From Mycobacterium sp. PO1 (GTDB lineage: Bacteria > Actinomycetota > Actinomycetes > Mycobacteriales > Mycobacteriaceae), in contig NZ_BLTG01000078.1 in the NCBI RefSeq assembly GCF_017312405.1, forward strand, positions 24,956 to 88,955: 64,000 nt of DNA, written 5' to 3'. A program made the translations under genes and the position numbers. Each line of letters begins with the position of its first letter. Positions within the stretch are counted from its first letter, which is position 1. A model generated the notes under the pieces. The model saw only the letters and a program-made list of their open reading frames with translations. It did no database searches and was not told where the DNA came from. Below are positions 46,497 through 55,242 of this stretch, piece by piece.

Positions 46497-47192
46497 ATGC
46501 GATCCAAGGCAATCTTCGCCGCGGCGGCGGCCGCGGCGCTCCCGCTGGCCGGTGCCGGCACCGCGACGGCGCAGGAGCCGCCACCACCTCCTGCGGTGCC
46601 CACCGTCATCCCGCTGCTTCCGCTCAACGGAACCGACGTGACCGGCACCGCCACGCTGACCCCCAACCCGGACGGCAGCCTGCGCGTGCAGGTCAACGCG
46701 TCCGGCATGCTTCCGAACCAGCCCCATGCCCAGCACATCCACGGCAATGCCGAGGGGCGGGACTTCGTGTGCCCGGGACCCGCGGAGGATCTGAGCAAGG
46801 ACCGCAACGGTGACGGCTTGCTCTCGGCAGTGGACGGATCCGCAGCGTACGGACCGATCTTCATCTCGCTGACCACCGAGGGCGCCACCGACTCGAACAG
46901 CGCGCTGGCTCTGGACAGGTTCCCGGTCGCCGATGACACCGGACAGGTGGTCTACGACCGGACCCTGACCGCCGAACAACTGCCTGACGGCACCATCGCG
47001 CACCTGGCGGATCTGACCGTCGTCGAGCACGGTGTCGACGTGGACGGCAACGGGCAGTACAACATGGATTCGCCGATCGGCGAATCGGAGATCGCTCAGG
47101 TCATGAACGCCACCGGTGTGCCCGCGGAAGCCACCTATCCGGCGGCCTGCGGCGCAGCGCTGGGTGGCACCCCCGGCGACAGCGGCAACTGA
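46497..47192 (+). CDS. Secreted CHRD-like domain protein
   Basis: 231 residues after a clear GAGGAGG. A signal peptide (residues 1-25, cleavage near ATAQEPP) is followed by a proline stretch and a beta-rich domain with PHAQHIHGNAEG, the histidine signature of CHRD and Cu/Zn-SOD-like domains. The SOD Cu ligands are not complete, so enzymatic SOD activity is unlikely. Probably an exported or envelope protein of unknown role. Confidence 0.7.
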   Translation: MRSKAIFAAAAAAALPLAGAGTATAQEPPPPPAVPTVIPLLPLNGTDVTGTATLTPNPDGSLRVQVNASGMLPNQPHAQHIHGNAEGRDFVCPGPAEDLSKDRNGDGLLSAVDGSAAYGPIFISLTTEGATDSNSALALDRFPVADDTGQVVYDRTLTAEQLPDGTIAHLADLTVVEHGVDVDGNGQYNMDSPIGESEIAQVMNATGVPAEATYPAACGAALGGTPGDSGN

Positions 47193-47231
47193 TCGACGCG
47201 CGGCGGACCGGGTCCGGGGCACACTGAGGTC

Positions 47232-48236
47232 ATGGATCCGGTCACCGCGCTGCGACAGATCGCCTATTACAAGGACCGTGCGCGCGAGGATCCCCGGCGC
47301 GTGATGGCCTACCGCAACGCAGCCGATGTCGTCGAGGCGCTCACCGACGAGCAGCGCGCCACGCACGGAACGTCCAACAGCTGGCAGAGCCTGCCGAAGA
47401 TCGGGCCCAAGACCGCCGCCGTCATCGCGCAGGCGTGGTCGGGGCGTGAACCCGACGTGTTGATCGAGCTCAAAGACTCGGCCGAGGATCTCGGCGGTGG
47501 CGCTCTGCGGGCGGCCCTGCGCGGCGACCTCCACGTACATTCCAACTGGTCGGACGGCTCGGCGCCCATCGAGGAGATGATGCTCGCCGCGCGCGACCTG
47601 GGGCACGAATACTGTGCGCTGACCGACCACTCGCCGCGCCTGCGAATCGCCAACGGGCTGTCCGCCGAGCGACTGCGGGAGCAACTCGACGTCATCGACG
47701 AGGTTCGTGAGCTCGTCGCGCCGATGCGGATCCTGACCGGCATCGAGGTCGACATCCTCGAGGACGGCTCGCTCGACCAAGAGCCTGCGCTGCTCGAGCG
47801 TCTCGACGTGGTGGTCGCCAGCGTGCACTCCAAGTTGGCGATGGACGCGGCGGCGATGACGCGCCGCATGCTCAAGGCGGTGGCCAATCCCCACACCGAC
47901 GTGCTCGGACACTGCACCGGACGGCTCGTGACCGGAGGTCGTGGAATGCGCCCGGAGTCGCAGTTCGACGCCGAAAAGGTCTTCACCGCGTGCCGCGACC
48001 ACGGCACCGCGGTGGAGATCAACTCCCGTCCCGAACGCCGCGATCCGCCGACCCGGCTGTTGACGCTGGCCATGGACATCGGGTGTGTCTTCGCCATCGA
48101 CACCGATTCCCATGCACCCGGTCAGTTGGACTTCCTGGGCTACGGTGCCCAGCGGGCCCTCGATGCCGGACTGCCGGCCGAGCGCATCGTCAACACGTGG
48201 CCGGCCGATGCGTTACTGGAGTGGGCTGCGCGCTGA
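47232..48236 (+). CDS. PHP-domain protein with N-terminal HhH region (Rv3856c-like)
   Basis: 334 residues. Residues 1-80 resemble the helix-hairpin-helix 8-kDa part of PolX polymerases (SLPKIGPKTAAVIAQAW); from residue 97 a PHP phosphoesterase domain follows (GDLHVHSNWSDG, CALTDHS, GIEVDIL, VASVHSKL, INSRPERRD, IDTDSHAP), keeping metal-binding His/Asp residues. The polymerase palm is absent. Length matches Rv3856c. Likely a metal-dependent phosphatase or nuclease linked with DNA metabolism. Convergent with dinB, five bases apart. Confidence 0.85.
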   Translation: MDPVTALRQIAYYKDRAREDPRRVMAYRNAADVVEALTDEQRATHGTSNSWQSLPKIGPKTAAVIAQAWSGREPDVLIELKDSAEDLGGGALRAALRGDLHVHSNWSDGSAPIEEMMLAARDLGHEYCALTDHSPRLRIANGLSAERLREQLDVIDEVRELVAPMRILTGIEVDILEDGSLDQEPALLERLDVVVASVHSKLAMDAAAMTRRMLKAVANPHTDVLGHCTGRLVTGGRGMRPESQFDAEKVFTACRDHGTAVEINSRPERRDPPTRLLTLAMDIGCVFAIDTDSHAPGQLDFLGYGAQRALDAGLPAERIVNTWPADALLEWAAR

Positions 48237-48240
48237 GGTG

Positions 48241-49452
48241 TCAATCCGGGAGGTGCGGCATCTCCCATCCCGCGTCGCGGCCGAGCAGCACCCCGCGGGT
48301 GAGTGCCGCGTTGCCGTAGCGCTGGCGAACCAGGTCGACCGCAGAGTCGATCGTGTACGTGTCACAACCTTTTTCGAACGGCAGCTCCAGCTGTTCCGCA
48401 CCCTCGCGGTCGATGTTGCACACCGCGAAGCCGATCAGTGTCAGGCCCCGCTCACTGACGACCGGAGCCGCCTGGATGACCAGATCCCTTGCCGCAGAGA
48501 GGATCACGTCGGTAGATGCCGTCGACCTCGGCAACGTGCGTGACCGCGTGGCGCGGCCGAAGTCGTCGAACCGCAACCGCAGCACGACCGTTCGCCCCGA
48601 GCGCCCCGCCGCGCGCATCCGCCGGGTGATCCGGTCGACGAGGTTCACCACGACCGCGTCGACCTGCTCGGGTGACATTGCGCTGCCGGCTCTTCCCAGG
48701 GCCCGCTGAGCCCCGACCGAGCGCCGCCGGCGGCCGGTGACGACGCGGCGCCGGTCGATGTTGCGGGACAACCCGAACAGCTGCCTGCCCATCGCCGGAC
48801 CGAGCAGTGCCGTCAACGCTGTCTCGCTGAGTTCGGCGACGTCGGAGACGGTCTCGACCCCATGCGTGCGGAGTTTGTCGGCCGTCTTGGCGCCGACGCC
48901 CCAGAGCCGGCGCACCGGCAGCGGGTGCAAGAAGGCGAGTTCGCGGTCCGGCGGCACCATCAGCAGCCCGTCGGGTTTGGCCTCCTGGCTGGCGACCTTG
49001 GCGAGGAACTTGGTGCGCGCGATACCGACGGTGATCGGCAGGCCCACCTCCTCGCGCACCCGCTCGCGCAGCCGCGCCCCGATCTGCACCGGGGTGCCGG
49101 AGACGCGTCGCAACCCCGACACGTCGAGGAATGCCTCGTCGACGGACAGCGCCTCCACGATCGGGCTGGTGTCGTGGAACACCTCGAAGACCGCGGCACT
49201 GGCCTGCGAGTACGCCGACATCCGCGGCGGGACGACGATCGCGTGGGGGCACAGAGCGCGGGCCTGGCCGCCACCCATCGCGGTGCGCACGCCGTAGGCC
49301 TTGGCCTCGTAGCTGGCGGCCAGCACCACACCGCCGCCGACGATCACCGGCCGCCCGCGCAGCGACGGGTCATCGCGCTGCTCCACCGACGCATAGAAGG
49401 AGTCGAGGTCAGCGTGCAGGATGGTGGCCGAGCCGGAAGTCGACACGAACAC
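48241..49452 (-). CDS. dinB: DNA polymerase IV, DinB type (DinB3-like)
   Basis: 403 residues from GTG 49452. Catalytic acids D15 and the SVDEAFLDV pair, with aromatic steric gate Y20 (HADLDSFYASVEQ), so dNTP selectivity should be kept. Finger, thumb and little-finger regions are complete, and a clamp-binding motif QLELPF lies near residue 365. A Y-family translesion polymerase; position beside ethR matches the third DinB of M. smegmatis as I recall it. An SOS-like palindrome spans the start. Confidence 0.9.
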   Translation of the reverse strand: MFVSTSGSATILHADLDSFYASVEQRDDPSLRGRPVIVGGGVVLAASYEAKAYGVRTAMGGGQARALCPHAIVVPPRMSAYSQASAAVFEVFHDTSPIVEALSVDEAFLDVSGLRRVSGTPVQIGARLRERVREEVGLPITVGIARTKFLAKVASQEAKPDGLLMVPPDRELAFLHPLPVRRLWGVGAKTADKLRTHGVETVSDVAELSETALTALLGPAMGRQLFGLSRNIDRRRVVTGRRRRSVGAQRALGRAGSAMSPEQVDAVVVNLVDRITRRMRAAGRSGRTVVLRLRFDDFGRATRSRTLPRSTASTDVILSAARDLVIQAAPVVSERGLTLIGFAVCNIDREGAEQLELPFEKGCDTYTIDSAVDLVRQRYGNAALTRGVLLGRDAGWEMPHLPD

Positions 49453-49460
49453 ATGTTCGC
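49445..49460. promoter_or_regulatory. Near-consensus SOS box at the dinB start
   Basis: ACGAACACATGTTCGC keeps the core CGAAC-N4-GTTCG of the mycobacterial LexA site but lacks the outer T/A pair. It lies in the 24-base gap between ethR and dinB and overlaps the first codon, so any effect would be on internal initiation. Confidence 0.45.
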
Positions 49461-49476
49461 ATCGGCCACCGACAGG

Positions 49477-50115
49477 TCAGCCGGCCTGGCCGTAGATGCT
49501 CGTCGTCCAGATGTGCACCAGGTTGTCCAGGACACGGTGATCGGCGATGGCCGGCTGGTGCCCGGCGAAAGTCGCCGTCATCACCGACTCGTTCATCAGG
49601 TTCAACGCGGTCGACAGCTCCACGGCGGGCACGGTCACCGGCGCCGCGCCGGCGGCGCGTTCGGCCTCGATGACCGCGGCGATGTGGTCGATCCAGCGCT
49701 GCATCGACGTCGCCCACAGCTCGCGGGCCTCGGAATGCGCCGATTTCACGGCCACGGTCGCCGCGCACACCGCGCGGTGGGCGCCGAACGTCTGGAAGAA
49801 CGCCGCGATGCCGTGGCGCCAGATTGCCCGCCGGTCGGCCGGTCGCTCGGCGATCAGCCGCTCCAGCGCGGCGTCGGCCTCGGCGATCACCCGTTCGAGC
49901 AGTGTCAGCAGCACCGCGTCCTTGGACGGAAAGTAGAAGTAGAAGGTCGGTCGGGAGATACCCGCACCTCTGGCCAGGTCGTCGACGGAGATCTCGGCCA
50001 GCGACCGGTCTTCGAGCAGACGTTCGGCGGTCTCCAGGATGGCGAGTTCGCGGTCGTCGCCGGACGGGCGCGCGGCACGGCGGGCGCGCGCGGGGCGGCT
50101 CGGGCTGACGGTCAC
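49477..50115 (-). CDS. ethR: TetR family repressor EthR
   Basis: 212 residues from GTG 50115; the frame stays open into ethA but lacks a start signal. ARPSGDDRELAILETAERLL, the HTH ISVDDLARGAGISRPTFYFY and the C-terminus LNLMNESV...VHIWTTSIYGQ are very close to M. tuberculosis EthR (216 residues). It represses the divergent Baeyer-Villiger monooxygenase gene ethA; ligands occupying its hydrophobic pocket relieve repression. The operator lies between the two starts. Confidence 0.95.
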   Translation of the reverse strand: MTVSPSRPARARRAARPSGDDRELAILETAERLLEDRSLAEISVDDLARGAGISRPTFYFYFPSKDAVLLTLLERVIAEADAALERLIAERPADRRAIWRHGIAAFFQTFGAHRAVCAATVAVKSAHSEARELWATSMQRWIDHIAAVIEAERAAGAAPVTVPAVELSTALNLMNESVMTATFAGHQPAIADHRVLDNLVHIWTTSIYGQAG

Positions 50116-50143
50116 GAGCGAGACTTTACACGGTGTCGAGATA

Positions 50144-50180
50144 ATCAACAGGGTGTTGACCGGGTCGACACCCTGTTGAT
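50144..50180. promoter_or_regulatory. EthR operator, 37-base near-perfect palindrome
   Basis: Outer arms ATCAACAGGGTGT (50144-50156) and ACACCCTGTTGAT (50168-50180) are perfect; the inner GACC-G-GGTC also pairs, leaving one mismatch, centred on 50162. It ends 11 bases before the ethA ATG and 29 bases from ethR. Much more symmetric than the operator I recall from M. tuberculosis, while GTTGATAGC at its end is shared. Confidence 0.85.
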
Positions 50181-50191
50181 AGCTTGACGCC

Positions 50192-51670
50192 ATGACCGAA
50201 TTTGTCGACGTCGTCATCGTCGGAGCCGGGATCTCCGGTATCAGCGCCGCCTGGCATCTGCAGGACCGTTGCCCCGACAAGAGCTACGTGATCCTCGAAC
50301 GCAGGGAGAATCTGGGCGGAACCTGGGATCTGTTCAAATACCCCGGTATCCGGTCGGACTCCGACATGTTCACCCTCGGCTTCCGCTTCAAGCCGTGGAC
50401 CTCGGAGAAAGCCATCGCCGACGGACCGTCGATCATGGCCTACCTCGAGGAGACGGTCGCCGAGTACGGCATCGACAAGCACATCCGGTACCGCCAGAAC
50501 GTGCTGTCCGCCGACTGGAGCGACGCCGAGGGTCGGTGGACGGTGCGGGTGGACCGCGACGGCGAGCAGATCGAGATCTCCTGCGCCTACCTGATGGCCT
50601 GCAGCGGCTACTACAACTACGAGCAGGGCTACTCACCGGAGTTCGCCGGATCCGACGACTTCGCGGGCACGATCGTGCATCCGCAGCACTGGCCCGAGGA
50701 CCTCGACTACCGCGGCAAGCGGGTCGTGGTGATCGGCAGCGGCGCCACCGCCGTCACGCTCATCCCGGCTCTGGCCGATTCCGGCGCGGGACACGTCACC
50801 ATGCTGCAGCGCTCACCCACCTACATCGGCGCGCTGCCGGACGTCGACCCGTTCACGGTGCGGATGAACAAGACCCTGCCCACCAAGGCGGCCTACGTCG
50901 TCAACCGGTGGAAGAGCATCGTGTTCCAGTCCGCCCAGTATCAGCTTGCGCGCCGGTTCCCGAACTTCATGCGCAAGACGCTGATGACGATGGCGCAGCG
51001 GCGCCTGCCCGAGGGCTACGACGTCGACAAGCACTTCGGTCCCAGCTACAACCCGTGGGACGAGCGGCTGTGCCTGGCGCCCAACGGCGACCTGTTCAAG
51101 ACGATCCGCTCCGGCAAGGCCGACGTCGTCACCGACACCATCGAGCGCTTCACCGCGACCGGCATCCAGCTGAACTCGGGCGAGCACATCGACGCCGACA
51201 TCATCGTCACCGCTACCGGCCTGAATCTGCAGCTGTTCGGCGGCGCGACCATCTCGCGCAACGGCGAGCCCATCGAACTGAACGACACGATGGCCTACAA
51301 GGGCATGATGCTGACCGGGATGCCGAACATGGCGTTCACCATCGGCTACACCAACGCGTCGTGGACCCTCAAGGCCGACCTGGTGTCGGAGTTCTTCTGC
51401 CGCGTCATCAACTACATGGACGACCACGGATACGACACCGTCGAACCCACCCACCCCGGCAACAGCGTCGACGAGCGCCCGCTGATGGACTTCACGCCGG
51501 GCTACGTGCTGCGCGCGCTGGACTACCTGCCCAAGTCCGGCTCCCGGGCACCGTGGCGGCTCAAGCAGAACTACCTGCTCGATCTGCAGCTGATCCGGCG
51601 CGGCAAGGTCGACGACGAGGCGCTGGCCTTCTCCCGGCATCGCGCCCCGGTGAACTCGACGTCTGCGTGA
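50192..51670 (+). CDS. ethA: FAD-containing Baeyer-Villiger monooxygenase EthA
   Basis: 492 residues (M. tuberculosis EthA is 489). FAD motif VVIVGAGISGISAAWHL, the Baeyer-Villiger fingerprint F157-x-G-x3-H-x3-W167 (FAGTIVHPQHW), and the NADPH motif VVVIGSGATAVTL are complete. The enzyme inserts oxygen into ketones and activates thioamide prodrugs such as ethionamide. Divergent from its repressor with the operator between. Confidence 0.96.
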   Translation: MTEFVDVVIVGAGISGISAAWHLQDRCPDKSYVILERRENLGGTWDLFKYPGIRSDSDMFTLGFRFKPWTSEKAIADGPSIMAYLEETVAEYGIDKHIRYRQNVLSADWSDAEGRWTVRVDRDGEQIEISCAYLMACSGYYNYEQGYSPEFAGSDDFAGTIVHPQHWPEDLDYRGKRVVVIGSGATAVTLIPALADSGAGHVTMLQRSPTYIGALPDVDPFTVRMNKTLPTKAAYVVNRWKSIVFQSAQYQLARRFPNFMRKTLMTMAQRRLPEGYDVDKHFGPSYNPWDERLCLAPNGDLFKTIRSGKADVVTDTIERFTATGIQLNSGEHIDADIIVTATGLNLQLFGGATISRNGEPIELNDTMAYKGMMLTGMPNMAFTIGYTNASWTLKADLVSEFFCRVINYMDDHGYDTVEPTHPGNSVDERPLMDFTPGYVLRALDYLPKSGSRAPWRLKQNYLLDLQLIRRGKVDDEALAFSRHRAPVNSTSA

Positions 51671-51689
51671 TCGATCCGGTGGCGTCGGC

Positions 51690-52184
51690 TCAGTCCGGCG
51701 CCACCACCACGATCCCGTCGTCGTCGCTGTAGGCGACATCGCCGGGAGCGAAGACGACCCCGCCGAACTCGACGGCCTCGTCACGCACGCCCGCACCGGT
51801 TTTGGTGCTCTTGCGGGGATTGGTGCCCAGCGCCTTGATGCCGATGTCGAGGGTGCGCAGCGTCGAGGCATCCCGGACCGCCCCGTTGATGATCAGACCC
51901 GACCACCCGTTGGAGCGGCCGAGGTCGGCGATCACGTCGCCGACCAGCGCGGTGTGCAACGAGCCGTCGCCGTCGATGACCAGCACCCCGCCGTCCCCGG
52001 GCTCCGACAGCACCGACTTGAGCAGAGCGTTGTCCTCGAAACAGCGCACCGTGGTGATCGGCCCGGCGAATTGCGGGCGGCCGCCGTACTGGAACATCTG
52101 CAGGTCACAGCTGCGCACATCCGGGCCGATGTCGTCGACGAGGTCGGCGGTGGGACGCGGTTGCGGGCGCGGTGTCGATGTCAC
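51690..52184 (-). CDS. rraA: RraA-like protein (regulator of ribonuclease activity A; formerly called MenG)
   Basis: 164 residues from GTG 52184. RraA/HMG-aldolase fold: ATADL-type start, GPITTVRCFEDNALLKSVL, GGVLVIDGDGSLHTALVGD, GLIINGAVRD and the metal-binding DxSD-type end. It may inhibit RNase E or act as an oxaloacetate decarboxylase or aldolase, as known for the family; older databases misname it MenG. Convergent with ethA, as for Rv3853. Confidence 0.9.
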   Translation of the reverse strand: MTSTPRPQPRPTADLVDDIGPDVRSCDLQMFQYGGRPQFAGPITTVRCFEDNALLKSVLSEPGDGGVLVIDGDGSLHTALVGDVIADLGRSNGWSGLIINGAVRDASTLRTLDIGIKALGTNPRKSTKTGAGVRDEAVEFGGVVFAPGDVAYSDDDGIVVVAPD

Positions 52185-52196
52185 CGCGACAGTATT

Positions 52197-52649
52197 TCAG
52201 TCATCTCCGCCGCGCCGCGCCACCCACAGCACCACCACCACCGCCAACAGGCCGGTGATCAACGCCGCCGCGATCGGCTTCATCGGCGAATCATCACGAT
52301 CGGGCTGGGGCGCCGGCGGGTTGGACACGGCGTCGGAGGCGCTGGCCACGGTCGACTTGGCTTGCGCGGCGGCCGCTTTGGCGGCCGAGGCGAGATCGCC
52401 GTTGGTCTTCGCGATCGCCGGCGCGGACGGCGCCTTGTCGGCCGGTGCGGTCTTCTTGGCCGCGGCTTTCTTCGCCGGTGCTTTCTTGGCGGGGGTCTTC
52501 TTGGCCGGCGTCTTCTTCGCGGCGGCTTTCTTCGCCGGAGCCTTCTTGGCCGGCGTCTTCTTCGCCGGATCGGCCTTCTCGGCGGCGGGTGGCTGAACTG
52601 GCGGCACGGCGTCCGGGGTGTCGTCGGGCCGATCCGGCTGATCTGCCAT
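52197..52649 (-). CDS. hns: Membrane-anchored histone-like protein (Rv3852 Hns-type)
   Basis: 150 residues; ATG 52649 follows GGAGCAGCGAC. Residues 25-80 are tandem PAKK/AAKK repeats like histone H1 or HupB tails; an Ala-rich helix follows and the C-terminus has one transmembrane helix (AAALITGLLAVVVVLWVA) with a short RRGGDD end. M. tuberculosis Rv3852, in the same place beside rraA, has this design and is described as a nucleoid-associated protein. It may tether DNA to the membrane. Confidence 0.85.
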   Translation of the reverse strand: MADQPDRPDDTPDAVPPVQPPAAEKADPAKKTPAKKAPAKKAAAKKTPAKKTPAKKAPAKKAAAKKTAPADKAPSAPAIAKTNGDLASAAKAAAAQAKSTVASASDAVSNPPAPQPDRDDSPMKPIAAALITGLLAVVVVLWVARRGGDD

Positions 52650-52710
52650 GTCGCTGCTCCTTCGAGTGTGTAGGCACGCGGCAGTGGACCCCATCATGCC
52701 AGCGCCGGGG

Positions 52711-53259
52711 TTACGACTGGCGCCGGACCGCCCAGAGTGCGCCGGCGGCCACGACCGCCGTCGCGATCGCGACGAACGGCCACACCGGGGTTCCGCCGTC
52801 CCCGGAGGTGTCGGTGGGTACGGCGGCGTCGGTGGGTGCGGCGGTCGCGGTGGGTGCGGGATCGTCCGTGGTCGGCGCCGCGGCCATCACCCGGAAGGTC
52901 CAGGATCCCGACACGACATGCCCGTCGGCGGACGTCGCCCGGTAGTTCGCGGTGTAGTCACCCGCGGGTCCCCCGGGGCGCACCGCGACACTGATCACGG
53001 TGTCCTCGACGGTGGGCTCACCGGCGCCGTACTGGAGGCCGTCGGGGCCGATGAGCGTCATGGCCGCGAACTGGGTCTGCATCGGCTCGTTGAACGTCGC
53101 GCTCACCCTCGACGGCGGCACCGAGACCTGCTCACCGTCGGCGGGACTGCTGGAGACCAGCGTGGCGTGCGACCACGCAGGGCCGGCCGAGGTCACCGCG
53201 ATGGCAGACAGGCCGAACGCGAGAGTCGCGACGGCCGCCAGTCCGAGCAGGCGGGTCAC
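52711..53259 (-). CDS. CopC-domain exported protein with C-terminal membrane helix
   Basis: 182 residues. A signal peptide (1-30) ends at SAGPAWSHATLVSSSPADGE, the standard N-terminus of CopC/YobA copper-binding domains, in which the N-terminal His binds Cu. The Ig-like fold continues to GSWTFRVM; a Thr/Pro/Ala linker and a membrane helix (WPFVAIATAVVAAGALWAV) close the protein. No CopD gene is adjacent, so the copper role is inferred. Same strand as DUF6474 and hns, within 6 and 62 bases. Confidence 0.85.
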   Translation of the reverse strand: MTRLLGLAAVATLAFGLSAIAVTSAGPAWSHATLVSSSPADGEQVSVPPSRVSATFNEPMQTQFAAMTLIGPDGLQYGAGEPTVEDTVISVAVRPGGPAGDYTANYRATSADGHVVSGSWTFRVMAAAPTTDDPAPTATAAPTDAAVPTDTSGDGGTPVWPFVAIATAVVAAGALWAVRRQS

Positions 53260-53265
53260 CGGCCC

Positions 53266-53922
53266 TCAGCCCACACCCAGGCGGGCCATCAGGTCGGCGT
53301 CGATGCCGTCGAGCTGTTCGGTGATCGAGGCGTGCGCGGCGCGACGCCGGGCGGTCGGCATGCGCTCGGCCGCGGTCACCGCGGCCGCCAGATCGTTGAG
53401 GCGTTCGGTGATCGCCGCGACGAACTGCTTGGTCTCGGCGTCCTTGGGCTTCTTCTCCGTCAGGGTTCGCAGCGACTGTTCGGCGCCGGCGATTCGGGCC
53501 GACAGCTGCGCGCCGTGACCGGAGAACTGCCCGAGCTGGGTGAGCGGCACTCCCAGTCGGTCGGCGCGGCGTTCGTCGATCAGGCCTCGCGCCGCGATGG
53601 ATGCCCGGTAGGCGAGCGGAACCAGGATCGGCGCCAGCAAACGTGAGACGGTCAGCGCTCGGCGAATTTTCGTCGGTGAGAGCAGTTTGCCCTCCCGCAC
53701 CGCTTTGAGCTCGGTCTCGGCAACCTTGAGCGCAGCGCGGTCGCTCTCGCGCTGGGCGCGGAGCTGAGCCTTGAGGGCGCGCGCCTGCGCCTTCTGCTCG
53801 GCCTTGAAGCGGCGGACGTCGTTCTTCGCCGACAGTCTGGCTTCGAGCTTGGCCTTGGCCTTGATCGCCCGGGCTTCCGCCCTTCGGGTGGCGCGGGATT
53901 TACGTCGCGTGAACAGACCCAT
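53266..53922 (-). CDS. DUF6474 family protein (Rv3850-like)
   Basis: 218 residues, the same length as Rv3850. The first 85 residues are an extremely Lys/Arg/Ala-rich helix (RRKSRATRRAEARAIKAKAK), probably a coiled coil or nucleic-acid-binding arm; a middle hydrophobic part (LLAPILVPLAYRASIAARG) may touch the membrane, and the rest is helical. Function unknown. It is six bases upstream of the CopC-like gene. Confidence 0.75.
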   Translation of the reverse strand: MGLFTRRKSRATRRAEARAIKAKAKLEARLSAKNDVRRFKAEQKAQARALKAQLRAQRESDRAALKVAETELKAVREGKLLSPTKIRRALTVSRLLAPILVPLAYRASIAARGLIDERRADRLGVPLTQLGQFSGHGAQLSARIAGAEQSLRTLTEKKPKDAETKQFVAAITERLNDLAAAVTAAERMPTARRRAAHASITEQLDGIDADLMARLGVG

Positions 53923-54046
53923 CCCAGCGGCCTCCCGTCATGTCATCGGCACGTCGTCGCCACCGAACCGACGGTGACAACGACCAACCCTAGCGGTCAG
54001 CGCAGCCGGGCGTGTCCGCGCCCCGACCCCCGGACGGAATGCCGTT

Positions 54047-54081
54047 CTCAGCAAACCGGCTGAGGCGATTGTGCGAGAATC
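54047..54081 (+). promoter_or_regulatory. Putative promoter element shared with the 13320 gene
   Basis: CTCAGC (54047-54052), 17 bases, TGTGCGAGAATC (54070-54081), 51 bases before the GTG. The blocks and their spacing are identical to those at 13231-13265. Confidence 0.5.
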
Positions 54082-54132
54082 GACACATCATCGGGTCGGA
54101 CGGGGCGTCATGCCTCAAGGGGTGGTGACGAG

Positions 54133-55209
54133 GTGGGTTCGCGTACGCGCGTCGCGGCGGCAGCCTGCCTGGTGGCCTCTGGGCTGCTCGTGGGTGTACC
54201 CGCGGCGGCGACCGCCTCGGCCGACCCGGGCTCGTCGGCCGGCGAGGAGTCCGGGAATCGGGGCGCCGCCTCGCCGACGGACGGTGGCCGCGCGAACGAC
54301 AGCGGCGGCGCCGACTCGGGGGACCGCGACGTTCGCGCCGACGGGGACGACCAGACCGACCCGGACGTCCAGACCGGGCCGGACGACGAGAACGACCCGG
54401 TCGCCTTCGACGATCCCGATGGGCAGGACGCCGCGGATGCGCCGGACGTGGAGGCCGAGGCCGACGAGGGTGAGGCGGGCCCGATCGACAAGGAAGGCTC
54501 GATCGACAAGGAAGGCTCGATCGGCAAGGAGGACGAGGACGCCGGCCCCCGCCCGCCCTGCTGCGCTGACGACGACGACTGCGGACACGGCGGCTGGCCG
54601 TGGCCGTGGCCGCAGCCCGACCCCGAGGAACCCGTCGAAGACTCGACCGGCTCGGACGGAAGTTACGGCGGGGGCGCTCCGATGAGCCCGCCGGTGGTGC
54701 GGCCGCCTCTGGGTGGCGCACAACCGCCCGAAGTGGTGCCGCCGATCCAGGAACCGCCTGACCCGGATGTGTTGGATGTGGTGCCCGGGGTGGGGATCCC
54801 GGCGGCCGGAGCGCCGGTGAACATGCCACTGATCGTTCCAGCGCCCGTCGCTGCGGGACCCGCGCCGGTGGCGGGACCAGCGGCCGCCGGTGCAGGCGCC
54901 GGTGGCGGCGTCGCGGGGCTGCCCGCGGCGCCGCGGCAGGCGACCGCTGCGCCACCCCGCGCCCGGCAACCTCTGCCGGCCTCGGCGGGCAGCAACGTCA
55001 CGATGCCGGCGACGTCCTATCGCGTGGGATATGCGGAGTACCTGCGCACCGCCGGTGTTTCGCAGATCGCGGCGCTGGCACTGCCGGGTCTGGCGGGCCT
55101 TCTCGTACTCACCGGGGCGGGAGGATTAGTAGGGTACCGGCAGGCCAAGGCGGGGCACGTGGTGCGGCCCAGTGGGGTGGCACGGTTCATGAACCAGCCG
55201 GGCCGCTGA
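54133..55209 (+). CDS. Secreted, acidic, C-terminally membrane-anchored hypothetical protein (paralog B)
   Basis: 358 residues from GTG 54133. Signal peptide (1-30, cleavage near TASADPG), then about 110 acidic, disordered residues including three 18-base tandem repeats (54484-54537) giving IDKEGS-type units, a Cys/Trp patch (PCCADDDDCGHGGWPWPWP), a Pro/Gly linker, and the C-terminal module LPGLAGLLVLT-helix-GYRQA ending with an Arg-containing tail. The same module and layout occur in the gene at 13320, 40 kb away. No known function. Confidence 0.65.
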   Translation: MGSRTRVAAAACLVASGLLVGVPAAATASADPGSSAGEESGNRGAASPTDGGRANDSGGADSGDRDVRADGDDQTDPDVQTGPDDENDPVAFDDPDGQDAADAPDVEAEADEGEAGPIDKEGSIDKEGSIGKEDEDAGPRPPCCADDDDCGHGGWPWPWPQPDPEEPVEDSTGSDGSYGGGAPMSPPVVRPPLGGAQPPEVVPPIQEPPDPDVLDVVPGVGIPAAGAPVNMPLIVPAPVAAGPAPVAGPAAAGAGAGGGVAGLPAAPRQATAAPPRARQPLPASAGSNVTMPATSYRVGYAEYLRTAGVSQIAALALPGLAGLLVLTGAGGLVGYRQAKAGHVVRPSGVARFMNQPGR

Positions 55210-55242
55210 ACGGAGCAGGGCCGACGAGGGAGAGGGGAACGC

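Noticed and set aside
52440..52580. Repeat sequence of a mobile element in hns
   Set aside because: The repeats encode in-frame PAKK/AAKK units, a known property of this protein.
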